Assembly (NCBI GenBank): GCA_018873225.1
Contig: JAEILZ010000003.1
Coordinates: 5,084,001-5,148,000 of the forward strand
Length of the DNA stretch: 64,000 nucleotides
Reading direction: 5' to 3'
Source: [Phialemoniopsis] sp. UDSM-2020
Taxonomy: Eukaryota; Ascomycota; Sordariomycetes; Thyridiales; Thyridiaceae
Of the stretch, positions 21,358 through 31,204 are shown one piece after another; within the stretch, counting starts at the first letter, position 1, and each line of letters starts with the position of its first letter. The notes beneath the pieces were generated by a model. That model saw only the letters and a program-made list of their open reading frames with translations. It was not told where the DNA came from and made no database searches. The position numbers and the translations under genes were made by a program.

Positions 21358-22887
21358 TTACCAGTGACGGCTTTCCAGCTCAAGGCTAGAGCAGGCTTGC
21401 AAGCAGTCTGTAGGTCTTATGAAGCCATCGAGTCGAGACCGGGTGAACCGATAATAATTTCTGCATTTTGAGTCTTTACACCAGTACAATCCAAGGCCTT
21501 CAGTATCTTCAGTGAGGTTGTAAGAGTCTGGGTCCAGAGCTTGATACCAGGGCCAATTCATGCTCCTGATCCGCAAGTTCGAGCCGATGTCAAGACAGAT
21601 GTATGACCGATAAGCTGCAATGATGCACTTCTGTCCATTGGCACACGTTGCGACGTCGGCCATGTGAGCAAACGATCTACCTGGGAGGAGATTTTCAAAG
21701 AAATCGCTGTAACAAATTTGTTCCAGTGGCCAATCTGTGAGGCGGGGGCCATGCCCAAGACCGTTGAGACTGGTGCGGCAGGTGTTAATCGATCGCCACT
21801 CGACTGGAGGGCGTTCCCAAGCCGTTGACGTCTTACCGGCATAGAACAAACAGTCACAGCGCACAGGATCACAGAGGTTCGATCCAGCTATTTTCCCTGG
21901 CATGAGTTGGGGACAAATGAACTTGCCCTGCTGACTGTACAGTCGTTTAACTCCTTTTGCAACATCTTCAGCTCGGAATTGTCCTTCTCGCTTGGATGGC
22001 ATTGATATGTGGTCAGACCAGGTGAGTTTCAGCTCGAGTTCAAGCCGGTTTCCGCTTGGCACATACCAGCAAATAAACGCAGCGGTCGGTATCGATGAGG
22101 GAGCGCCGCTCTGCGGCACGGCGAGGAGTGAAGCCGGGTGATACCACGGGCGATACTTGCAATGCTTTGTATGGCGTCTGCATCGTAGCTCGGTGACTTG
22201 TTTGGGCCCGGTTATCGCATCTTTCACTGGCATGCTCCTGACTCGGGAACACAGCATTGACCAAGTGATCTTCACATGCTCGCATAAACGCACGTAGCCC
22301 TCGTGTCCGATACATATCCGTGTGGATTGCTTCTGGCGGCGCTCTTTGGCTGAGAAGAGACATGCTGGATGGTCGCACTGGCATGCAGAACAATGAAGAT
22401 ACGTCTTGGTGAGCGCCGTTACTCTGGCCTGCCAATCCCCAGCCTCTCGCGCAGCCAGACAGTCTCGGCAGTAAGCATCTTTGACCAGTAAGGAGCAAAG
22501 CGCTTCCTTTTCTCCCGACCGCCATCGAAGACGGGACGTCGGTCACGGAAAAAGCTCCGTGTTATCCATGCCGTAGTCCTTTACTTCGGCACAAGAAGCC
22601 GGGAAGAGGAGAAGGAATCGGCGACTACAGCGACGCAGGCATTCCACGGTGACTGTATCGGAGAGCTGCATCAGTCTCACTAGGACCTCATCAGGAAGCC
22701 GACACAGGGGACTTTCCATCCGGTTTCGGTATGCGGCGGCCATCAACGGGTGCATTTTGGAGGTATCCATCAGCGCACCGTGAGCCTCGGTTTGGGTTTG
22801 CACCTGGTGGTATCGAGCCGCATCTTGTTTGGATGTCTTGGAGGTCTGGGGCGTGCTGTAAGATTCTAGGTCAATGTGTCTGTTCAT
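21358..22887 (-). pseudogene. F-box-like gene with in-frame TGA
   Basis: One continuous frame from ATG 22887 to the stop at 21358, interrupted by a single TGA at 22543-22545 between DNTELFP and PTSRLRW. The N-terminus carries an F-box-like SPLCRLPDEVLVRLMQLSD. After the stop a Cys-rich module follows (YCRDC...HCSACQCDHPACLFS), then GHEGYVRLCEHVKITW and further conserved-looking Cys/Trp-rich blocks, a layout I know from fungal F-box-like proteins of unknown target. No GT-AG pair removes the TGA while keeping frame. The codon may have been TGG or CGA. Either a recent pseudogene or a sequencing error; readthrough is less likely. Intact, it would be about 509 residues. Confidence 0.7.
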
Positions 22888-23213
22888 TATGGCTGTGTGC
22901 ACCAGACATTTGTGCTGTTCGGGGATGGATCAAGTAGAGAGCTTTCTTCATCAAGAGATCGAGACGTCAAGCGGCATAGTGATATTAAAAGTGTCCTCAT
23001 TTCAAGGTTGGACAGGTATGCCTAAGACATTCGTGTATCAAATTTTTGCATCCGTTAACAGAATAGACTGGGTAGCGAGAGTATGGTGTTTCCATGGTAG
23101 TCACAAACTAAGTCAAACCTGGGTTCTGGCCGTATCCATGGTTCGGGTGAGAGATGGATAATGACTTCTGGCTGTGACTGGAGGATATCGTTCCTTAATA
23201 GTGTTTGTATGGG
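22888..23213. other. Intergenic region
   Basis: Upstream of the F-box-like gene and downstream of the VOC gene; nothing else seen. Confidence 0.4.
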
Positions 23214-23818
23214 TCAAGTCTCGGCCGGAACCTCTGTAAGCTCTACTGCCTCGCCATCAGGGCCCCTCAGGTAGCAGATCCTATTGTTTCGAGCCTGGAC
23301 CTCTACGGCGTCGCCGGGCACGTGAAAGATCCCACTGTAAACATTGAATCCATGCTCTTTCGCCTTTGCCAGGATCTCGTCCAGGCCCTGCACGACCAGG
23401 TTGACGTGCATGGAGCCGTAGTCCCAGCTCCGTGCGTGGGGTGCCTTGCTCTTCTGCTCCTCTTCGACGCCGGCTGGGAGCTCGAATTCAATCAGCTCCA
23501 GAGTTGAGATGTTGCGAGGGTCACTGCTTCCGCCAGCGTGGGGCGTCTGCGACAGTCCAATGAAGGCGACCTTCATGCCTGAACCTGGTGGCGCACCGGT
23601 GATGGTGTGGCATGGCTCGGTAGGGACCTGTTGCTCCCAGATGACAGGGAAGCCAAGGGTGTCTTTCCAGAAGCGAAGACTTTCCTTCACTGTCTCGTGA
23701 GTAGACCTCGTTAGCATCAGTCTGGGCTCATTTCAATCGTGGATAGGGTCTTACAGGAGCGGACAGTGATACCTGTGTGGCCATACCCAAGGACCTTGAA
23801 GGGCGGAGCGAATACCAT
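23214..23818 (-). CDS. VOC (glyoxalase/dioxygenase superfamily) protein
   Basis: Vicinal oxygen chelate protein of the lactoylglutathione-lyase/bleomycin-resistance type; the reaction is unknown. Exons 23755-23818 and 23214-23689 give 179 residues. The first beta strand has GYGHTGITV with a metal-ligand-type His, then KESLRFWKDTLGFPV, LIEFELP (a ligand-type Glu) and SMHVNLVVQGLDEIL with a second His, ending ICYLRGPDGEAVELTE with a C-terminal Glu. That is two beta-alpha-beta-beta-beta repeats with the usual H/E/H/E metal positions. The intron (23690-23754) has a GATGCTAAC branch point. The adjacent genes give no functional hint. Confidence 0.85.
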
Positions 23819-24833
23819 GATATGCGTGCTGTGCTGGGCTGTTTGGGCTTGTACAGAGTTACGGTGGGTAAGATCCTTCTCAAAAGAACCTTTTTACGAG
23901 GTGCGGCGGAGATTTTGTAAACATTCAAATGGGCCGGACCCTCTGAACCTTGCGGGATGACGTTCATGATCAAAACCGCGAAGCACCTGTGATTCTCAGC
24001 TCGACGCGTGGTCTCTGATCCTTCAGTGGGGGCCAGAAGGATGTTCCCACCGCTTGAAACCTCTTGTATGCCAAGAGTCTAAATGCTGACACTGAAAGGG
24101 ATGAATCTGTTTCTTTCAGGTAAAGTTAGTGCTGACATCTTTCATTGGCTCCGGCACAACGGGATGGCCCATGGACTAACTTCCTTGACTTGTTCAAGGA
24201 GCAAGATACCCGGCAACATGAACCACGTCCTTCATATGGCCAAGGATCTCATAGCCAGCCTCATGAGTTTTTGCCTGGAAAACAGTGTCAATGCTTGGAT
24301 GAACCACCTCATCCCCTAGCCCATTCTGTCCACGAGATTTTCAAGTCAACCCATGACGATCTACACTTTTCAAACCCTTTCAAGACCGCTAGGTGCTCAA
24401 GTTCCTGGCATTAGGTAGTAATTGAAGCTTCCTATCAGGCTCGTCCTGGACAGTCCTAGAGCCCTCCAGACTCCGATTTCTCTCACTGGCGCTGGACGAG
24501 CCAGATGCAAAGTCTAGCCCAATCCATCATGCTCTGGGGCTGGCAAGGCCGCCTCCGCCTCTGCCTCGGCTCTCTTTCGTTCATTCATTCGCGCAGTCTC
24601 TGCAAAAGATGTAGCTCCCGTGAAACGCCCCCGCCACGATGCCTAAATTGATTCGTCCCCCGGACGGCACTACCCCGATACGGAGTGCAGTTCGACGCTA
24701 AATCCGGGGCCAGCCCGTGCACTAGCATCGCGGAAGCGAAGCCGGTGCCGATGCCGAAACCGATAGCACTGCTGTCTGCCGCCCTTGACCTACGGCGGTC
24801 TTCGACCACGGTGAAAAGTTCGACAGGCCCTCT
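23819..24833. other. Intergenic region, 1 kb
   Basis: No supported gene. I looked here for a zinc-cluster exon of the regulator starting at 24834 and found none on the plus strand. TGCAGTTCGACGCTA at 24686-24700 resembles the 18-mer repeated at 27540 and 34789. Confidence 0.5.
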
Positions 24834-26126
24834 TTGAGGACTACAAAGGGCCTTCATGTTGTCAACAGTAATCTCCACGATGAACGCGCCACCGCCGAAC
24901 CTCAAGCGCCATGCCAGCCCCCTCTGCTTCAACAGTTTTCAACACACCACCTGATCAACACCTTATCCATCACCATCGAGGACGTGGCGATCAATTACAT
25001 TCATTCATTCTACTTCCCCATAAATTCTTTCTCCTATTTAACTACGACACCGGGAATCTATACTACAGCTATCCTCATCCCGCAGTGTATGATACTTGCC
25101 CCAGCTCTCGCTCTGCTCTCCCGAGAAGTACGCCAACCTGCGATGCTAGACCGCGCCCGCCAAGATTACGTGAAAGCCTTGGCCGCGACAAACTCGGACC
25201 TGAACAGTCCAGGCCGAGTCGGATCCGACAGCACCCTGCTCGCAGTCCTGCTTCTCTCACTCTACGAAGCATCGATCTTTCGAGGGCGCGAATCGCCGAC
25301 AGATTGGACGGCCCACGCTTTGGGAGCGGCCGCTTTGCTTAAGCTGCGGGGACACAAACAGCTCTCCACGCCTCTTGGGCGATCACTTTTCATGCATGCC
25401 AGCTCCTTTATCCGTGCGAGCTGCCTGCAACGCAGCATTCGTGCGCCACTACTGCTAGGTAAGCTTCAGAAGTCGATGCCTGCCGGATCGAATGAGCTGG
25501 ATGATCCAGCCTTCGCACTGGGCTTGGTTTTGGACAGGATGTCACATCTTCTACATCGATTTGGGCAACGAGACGAGCGCACATCATACGGGCTACTCAA
25601 GGATGCAGCCAAATTGGACCAGGACGCCGCAAGGTTGACGGAGTTTGTGCGTCAGAGGTGGCCTTACGAAGTGGTGGAAGAGCCGGCCTTGAAGACACAG
25701 TGCAGGCATCAATACCCTTCTCAACGGGCAGCGAGGCACTGGAACTCCTTGTGGATGATCAGGTTGCTGCTCAACGCTTGCGTGTTCCATCTGAGCACCG
25801 AGACCAGCCTGTACGATGCGTTTCCTGACACCGAAAATGGCACGAGGTCACAGCGAGAGATCTCTGCATTGATGTCGAGTCTGGCAGAAGAGATTATCGA
25901 TAGTGTCTCATACTTGCTCTGCGAGCTGGCACATGGAGCAATCACCACGACGGCACAATGTGTCATCTGGCCGTTATCAGTCGTCGCAAGCTGCCGATAC
26001 GTTCCGGCCGACACAGTGAACAAAGCTCGAAGCCAGCTAGAGTACCTAAGTCTAAGCCTCGGCATATTCCAAGCTACCCAGGCTTTGGCGATGTCCAGCG
26101 AAAAACCCTTGGTAGAAGACTGGTGA
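24834..26126 (+). CDS. Fungal transcription-factor-like protein lacking a zinc cluster
   Basis: The 430-residue frame matches the middle and C-terminal part of Zn2Cys6 regulators of the Fungal_trans_2 type: ITIEDVAINYIHSFY, LARLSREVRQP-like ALALLSREVRQPAM, DSTLLAVLLLSLYEAS, WTAHALGAAALLKLRG, FMHASSFIRASCLQRS and a terminal EDW. No Cys-rich DNA-binding domain is found upstream, and the frame has no ATG before about 25090, so the 5' end is unresolved: lost exons, an undetected intron, or a decaying gene. The stop follows the Trp of EDW, and TG|GTGAGT there could be a donor for a further exon. If expressed it could be a cofactor that cannot bind DNA by itself. Confidence 0.6.
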   Translation: MRTTKGLHVVNSNLHDERATAEPQAPCQPPLLQQFSTHHLINTLSITIEDVAINYIHSFYFPINSFSYLTTTPGIYTTAILIPQCMILAPALALLSREVRQPAMLDRARQDYVKALAATNSDLNSPGRVGSDSTLLAVLLLSLYEASIFRGRESPTDWTAHALGAAALLKLRGHKQLSTPLGRSLFMHASSFIRASCLQRSIRAPLLLGKLQKSMPAGSNELDDPAFALGLVLDRMSHLLHRFGQRDERTSYGLLKDAAKLDQDAARLTEFVRQRWPYEVVEEPALKTQCRHQYPSQRAARHWNSLWMIRLLLNACVFHLSTETSLYDAFPDTENGTRSQREISALMSSLAEEIIDSVSYLLCELAHGAITTTAQCVIWPLSVVASCRYVPADTVNKARSQLEYLSLSLGIFQATQALAMSSEKPLVEDW

Positions 26127-26290
26127 GTGACAACCACCCTCGATAACGATGTACTGTAATGCTGAAGAAGTATATTTGACTAGGCTACATCTATGCTACG
26201 TATGAGGTGATCACAACCCAACAGATTTGTCTGCCTTTGGCCATATAGAGAGTGCTATGTAGTCTGGGAGTCAATTTGAAGCCGCTCCCC

Positions 26291-27277
26291 TTATCTCCAT
26301 TGATCCTGGTCGCCGCGCCTTGCTTCTTGGTGGTGCCCCATTTCTTGGAGTTCTTCTTGGCTCAGATTCTCATACCGATCCCTGGTCCTTCCCTCCTTCT
26401 TCTTTTTCTGCTTCGTCTTGTCCTTCTTCTTCTTCCAAGGCCTACTCAAGAGCGGCCCTCTCTCATCCATCGAAAGCTTGGGTAGCCAGAAGCCTAGAGC
26501 CAAGTAGATCGCAACGACGACGACTTCCGCTGCCACCGACATGATAACTCGAACAGCAATAGAAACCACTAAAGGGGCTGAAGATACTATCGTGTAGAAA
26601 CATACCCAGCACACTGTAGGGGAGCCTCGCTCCTATGAACGGTATCGCCAAGCCGATCGCCATACCCAACGGGCGCTCAGGAGTTGGGACAAGGAAGATC
26701 AGACCAATCAATCTGAGGAATACCACGATGGTTCTGGCATACGATAGAACATATAAAGCCACGCCTATTTTGGTGGTAGTCGATGTTTCAACCGGGCCGT
26801 TTGTGGGAGGTGTTTTCATGGTTGAGCCGCCAGAGATGCTAACAATAAGCCCAATAGTGGTAATGACTTGAAGGATGCGGAATTGCTTGATAGTAATCCG
26901 GGGTAGGGGAGAGGCAATGTTGACCCAGTCGACACTACACAAGATGGAAACGATCAGTTTGAGCTGTTCTGACATGGAATGGCGCAACGATGGTCTTACC
27001 ATCGTGAAAGCATTCCCAAAGTGGCCAACAACAATGGGGAAAGCCCAATGCCGTCCAGAATAATAATGGCCGTGACGAGACCAGTCGACGGATAAGACGT
27101 CATCACCAGCTGGCATATGGCTCCGGCCACTCGCACGACACTAAGGACAAGAGTGTAAACCCAACCGCCACTCCGAGAGATACCATGGCGAGAACAGATC
27201 AAGGAGGCCAAGAGAACTCCTGGAGTGTAAAAGACAAGCTCAGCAATCGCTATGTAGCCCGATGAGTTGAGAGTCAT
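26291..27277 (-). CDS. Seven-TM fungal membrane protein (DUF7702-like)
   Basis: Polytopic membrane protein resembling the fungal DUF7702 family; function unknown. The start at 27277 gives MTLNSSGYIAIAELVFYTPG (TM1). Six further hydrophobic segments follow, including GGWVYTLVLSVVRVAGAICQ, ITTIGLIVSISGG, IGVALYVLSYARTIVVFLRL, MAIGLAIPFIGARLPYSVL and VVVVAIYLALGFWLP. Two introns are needed, after LGMLSR (about 27000) and after PYSVLG (about 26610). The cytosolic tail is highly basic (KKKKDKTKQKKKK). The protein is about 280 residues, usual for the family. It lies divergent from the Zn2Cys6 gene. Confidence 0.75.
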
Positions 27278-27724
27278 TGTCTTTTAGTTCGTGGCCAGGT
27301 GAAGAGAAATCTTGAAGTTTGTTTGGGGTGAAGGAGAGCATGCTGTTGTGTGCTACTGAGGCGTTATTATCTTTATATAGATTCAGTCATACACACTCCA
27401 TCGTCTCTGATAGTATCTAAAAAAGTTGATCCAACGGCACCTGTCAGAAGATTGCACAGCCATGCTGCCATGTCAAGAGATTCGAAGCGTGCCGTACGTA
27501 CTTTAAGTAAGTTGAAGACTGGTGCTAAACCCAACATGGTCTGCAGCTCGACGCTAGGAACTTAGACCTCCAGGGCTGTTTATCGCTAGTGATTTGACAA
27601 TTCGAGGCCGCTACAGCGCGATCCACGCTAACGTGTCAGCTGATTTTAGGGAATCTTCGTCACCAAGTACACCCGACGCCACTAATTGATCTTCAACCCT
27701 TACCAAGAGCTCCAAGACGCTGCC
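27278..27724. other. Divergent promoter, DUF7702/Zn2Cys6 gene
   Basis: 447 bp between two start codons. It holds the 18-mer TCTGCAGCTCGACGCTAG (27540-27557), repeated exactly at 34789. No coding frame. Confidence 0.5.
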
Positions 27725-29674
27725 ATGGATCCATCCACATCACTTCAAACACGGACAAACAACCGCTTCAATGATCCAATGTCAGCCACGCCGATGCTTT
27801 CCCAGCCGCCGAGGGGGCCAGTTGAATCAGGAATGTCCATAACTCCCACGTCTCCCTCAATTTCACGCGCCGCCCTTATGTCTGCCGAGGTATCACTGCC
27901 ACTGAGTCCCGCGACGTTGAATGAAAGTACCACCCCTCACGATGGCATCCAAGATGAGATCGCGCCCCTGATTGACCCCAAACACAAAGGCCGTGTGCGT
28001 ACAGGCTGTCTCGTGTGCCGAGGCAGAAAGGTCAAATGCGACGAGGAGCGACCTAGCTGTCGAAGATGCGTCAAGTTAAAGAAGAACTGTATCTACCGCA
28101 AGCCGGGAGAGCGTCCAGGGCGTCGTTTGTCTACCAATTCGGACTTGGCATTCACAAGTAACCAGAATGACCAGACGGTGCCGACAACAGACCTTTCAAT
28201 CACTTATCAGCAGCCCGATACCTCAGCGGCGGTGGTACCTTCAGAACAACCTACTGAGTTACAGCCAGTGCTGGACCAACCGCCTCCACCGCAACTACCT
28301 TCTGCGCCGCTTGGTTTCCCATCAACAAGCCATCAACTTGATGCTGTGAGTCCACAATATAACCCACAGTCGGCAACTTCTTCCGTCGCTCGCTTTCAGC
28401 AGACGTCACAGGTCATATATCTTACCTTGAGCCTGGATAAATTTGTCACCTCGGGAATCCCCACACAGTCTTCTTTCTCCTACTTCATCGAGGTGGTTGA
28501 CTCCCCTTTCATATCGCCCATTGATCGGCTGAACTGGGTTCGAGTGAAAAGATTCATCGCACAGCTGGGAGCACAAGAGGACTCGGTAGCGAGGTCCATT
28601 CTGGCTGTTCAGGCGGTACACAGAGCTCAAGTCGATCGTCTGCCAACGCTTCACGCCATGGCGCTCTACGAGGCTGCCACTGCTAGCTTCAAGTCTGTTT
28701 TGGGACGCAACCATTCGGACTTTGATCTCGTTTTGGTAAATGCCTTACTTCTCTGTTTGTTCGAACTCACCCTGCCCAATCAAGATAACCCTTCTTTCGA
28801 CGGTTTCGACGAAATATTCCGCGAAAGGCTTGAGGCATGGTTGCTCGGCGATGCCCATTCGCCCGTTGCATTACGCATATGTGCCTGGCTCCAGCTGCTT
28901 GACACCATTGCGAAGCGTGGAGGAAGCCCCAGCTTGATGCCCGAGACTGTGTTCAACCTGTTAGCCGGCCACGTTACAGACGTTCCCAGCCTTTCCGCGC
29001 TTGGCTACGACACGGATCCAGGCAGCTCGCTCTACGACATGGTCAGTGCTCCTGTATTCACTTGTTACCTCAAGTTGCAAAGGATTTCCCACTGCGTTGC
29101 CGACGTGAGCCATTATCGCCGATCACGAATCACCGCAGAAGACCAGGCCGAAGTCAACGAGATCCTAGCCGGGCTAAGACAGAACATGTACGATCTGTGG
29201 GATACTCGTCCAGCACCATTGAGACTGCAACCAGACGAGCTTCGGGCACATTTCCAGCCTACCATTGCGGAGCCCCTGATAACTCTGGCTGCGATATGTA
29301 CAGCCGCATATTTCTCCGAGTTCATTGTCATTGGGCGGACCTTCGGGGACCCCCTGTTTCCCTCAGCAGAGGCCAAGCACGCTATGAAGCAGATCCGAGA
29401 TGTCATCGACGGTGACTGGAATAATTTCAATGGAGATGCCCTGAACCCGGGGCATCTGCGGGCTTTGTTTCTGTACGGCATCGAAAGCTTCGAGGAGGAG
29501 GAAACGCAATGGGTCGTCGACCGCCTAAGGCAGATCACCAACCCTATCAGCAGGAGTTCCTTCTTTGCGTTCTTCATTGAAGCACATGGCGAAGCCCAGA
29601 GAAGCCAACGGAGGAGAGTGACGATGAAGTATTTCTGCTATCAGACCTTTGGCATAACTTTGCCGTTTATGTAA
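27725..29674 (+). CDS. Zn2Cys6 transcription factor
   Basis: GAL4-type regulator, single exon, 649 residues, acting in the nucleus. The binuclear zinc cluster lies at about residues 95-122: C-x2-C-x6-C-x6-C-x2-C-x6-C with GCLVCRGRKVKCDE and CRRCVKLKKNC, followed by a basic/Pro linker (KPGERPGRR). A long Ser/Pro/Gln-rich region precedes the Fungal_trans_2-type regulatory domain (ALYEAATASFKSVLGRN, NALLLCLFEL, LQLLDTIAKRGGSPS). The ATG at 27725 is the first in frame. Its targets are unknown; nearby candidates are the phosphodiesterase, phosphatase and permease genes to the right. Confidence 0.9.
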   Translation: MDPSTSLQTRTNNRFNDPMSATPMLSQPPRGPVESGMSITPTSPSISRAALMSAEVSLPLSPATLNESTTPHDGIQDEIAPLIDPKHKGRVRTGCLVCRGRKVKCDEERPSCRRCVKLKKNCIYRKPGERPGRRLSTNSDLAFTSNQNDQTVPTTDLSITYQQPDTSAAVVPSEQPTELQPVLDQPPPPQLPSAPLGFPSTSHQLDAVSPQYNPQSATSSVARFQQTSQVIYLTLSLDKFVTSGIPTQSSFSYFIEVVDSPFISPIDRLNWVRVKRFIAQLGAQEDSVARSILAVQAVHRAQVDRLPTLHAMALYEAATASFKSVLGRNHSDFDLVLVNALLLCLFELTLPNQDNPSFDGFDEIFRERLEAWLLGDAHSPVALRICAWLQLLDTIAKRGGSPSLMPETVFNLLAGHVTDVPSLSALGYDTDPGSSLYDMVSAPVFTCYLKLQRISHCVADVSHYRRSRITAEDQAEVNEILAGLRQNMYDLWDTRPAPLRLQPDELRAHFQPTIAEPLITLAAICTAAYFSEFIVIGRTFGDPLFPSAEAKHAMKQIRDVIDGDWNNFNGDALNPGHLRALFLYGIESFEEEETQWVVDRLRQITNPISRSSFFAFFIEAHGEAQRSQRRRVTMKYFCYQTFGITLPFM

Positions 29675-29765
29675 CATTAGACACTTCACCGAGAATAAAG
29701 CACATCTGGCCTCTACGTGCAATCGCAAATATCTGCCTACCAGAATTGTTGGCTCCCCACCAATC

Positions 29766-30581
29766 TCATTTGAAGCCAAGGCGATGAGCTTCCTTCATGA
29801 TCCTAGCCACCTGAGTAACATCATCACTTATCACTTGATCCAGCAATCCCTCGCGAACCCAGTTGACAGTCCAAGCTTCCACGTCTCTTCCATAATCCTT
29901 GAGCTTCTCGAGCCTACTCGGGCGTGGGACATGTAGGAAAACCGCGAACCCGCCCTCGTGCAGCTGTTGAGCCTCACCGCTGGGAAAGTGATGGATCTCG
30001 ATATTGATGGCATCCACCTTGGCCTCGCGAGCGACTGCGGCAGGGTCTATCAGTCGCGAGTGAGACAGGCCCACGGTCGGGACCTCGGGGATCGCCTCCT
30101 TGACCGCCCTGAGCTGCACAAAGTCGAAGGACGAGAACTGCAGCAGGTCGGCGCATCCCAGCTCGTCGATCATGGCCCTCAGCTTGGGAAATATGACATG
30201 GTCGCGGTCGTAGATCTTAAGCTCGAGCTGGTAGATGATGCCGAGTTCGCGCGCGAGCGCCAAGGCCTCTCTTAGTGTAGGAATGCGCTCTCCGGCGAAG
30301 TCTTCGCCGAACCAGCTTCCGGCGTCGAGCTGTGCCAGCTCCGCATAGGTCATCTCGCTGACAAGACCACAGCCGTTCGTGGTGCGGTCCACGGCCTCAT
30401 CGTGAATCAGGACCAGCTCGCCATCACTGGTGAGGGCCAGATCGGTCTCGCATGTGACGCCTTTGCCGCCAAACTCGAATGCCTTGCGGAAAGCTGCTAG
30501 GGTGTTCTCTGGGGCGCCGGCACTGTGACCTCGGTGGCCCGCGATGCGAGCAGCCTGTGGTGTTGTTCTCAGGGGGTTCAT
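29766..30581 (-). CDS. Glycerophosphodiester phosphodiesterase
   Basis: GDPD-family enzyme that splits glycerophosphodiesters into glycerol 3-phosphate and an alcohol. Single exon, 271 residues, about the size of bacterial GDPDs and lacking the SPX and ankyrin parts of large fungal Gde1. The TIM-barrel active site is legible: AGHRGHSAGAPENT (His, Arg, Glu-Asn), ETDLALTSDGELVLIHDEAVDRTTNG (metal Glu/Asp and second His) and LELKIYD. No signal peptide, so it is likely cytosolic. The absence of introns, against intron-rich neighbours, and the compact bacterial-type size would fit horizontal origin, but phylogeny is needed. Convergent with the Zn2Cys6 gene; co-oriented with the HAL2-like gene. Confidence 0.9.
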   Translation of the reverse strand: MNPLRTTPQAARIAGHRGHSAGAPENTLAAFRKAFEFGGKGVTCETDLALTSDGELVLIHDEAVDRTTNGCGLVSEMTYAELAQLDAGSWFGEDFAGERIPTLREALALARELGIIYQLELKIYDRDHVIFPKLRAMIDELGCADLLQFSSFDFVQLRAVKEAIPEVPTVGLSHSRLIDPAAVAREAKVDAINIEIHHFPSGEAQQLHEGGFAVFLHVPRPSRLEKLKDYGRDVEAWTVNWVREGLLDQVISDDVTQVARIMKEAHRLGFK

Positions 30582-31204
30582 GATCGGATGGCTTTTCGGT
30601 GCCAAGTCGTTGCACAGGGTTACGGAAGAGCAAGGTAATGCCTCGCGAGAGTGATGTTGGGATGAGGGAGGACGTTGATATGTTCTCGGTACGAACTTGC
30701 GGAGAAACTTTTGAGAAAGCAAACCATAAATGCAGCACAGATCTGTCTCACACGATTGCCATTTCAACTAGATGGTATGTTGATTCTCTGGCTATGTACA
30801 CGGACGGCATCAGCAGCATCGCACCTCTCAAAGGTTAGAGGCATTTGAGTGAACGTGTGATTGGAATGAAGGTCCCGCTATTGCCGAGGGATCCACTGTA
30901 GGCGCTTCCCCAAGAGCTGGAGTAGCACTAGTTAAGCAGTTGATTAAGAAGATCCGCTACAAGCGCCCTCGTCTCCTTGTTGAGATTTGCCTCCTCACTG
31001 CCCTGTCCTGCAGTCCGCAAACCTCAGTCAACAAACTCGATCATGATCTTGAGCCCAGTCATCCATCAGTACCTGTACATGTCCCGAGCCGGGACATCTG
31101 GCCAAGCCATCAACACAGTCTTGTCCGAGAGAAAAGTAACCGCAATAGTGACATCAACTTGTGGTCGGAGATGAGAGATGACGTCGATATCTTAAGCATT
31201 GTAG
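30582..31204. other. Intergenic region
   Basis: Upstream of the GDPD gene and downstream of the HAL2-like gene. No gene seen. Confidence 0.5.

Noticed and set aside
21128..21367. 79-codon Phe/Leu-rich frame and 72-codon Lys/Arg-rich frame
   Set aside because: Both arise from the polypyrimidine tract; low complexity, not genes.
24501..24650. Possible zinc-cluster exon for the regulator at 24834 (peptide with CKRC)
   Set aside because: Cys spacing does not fit C-x2-C-x6-C and the frame ends in a stop without a suitable donor.
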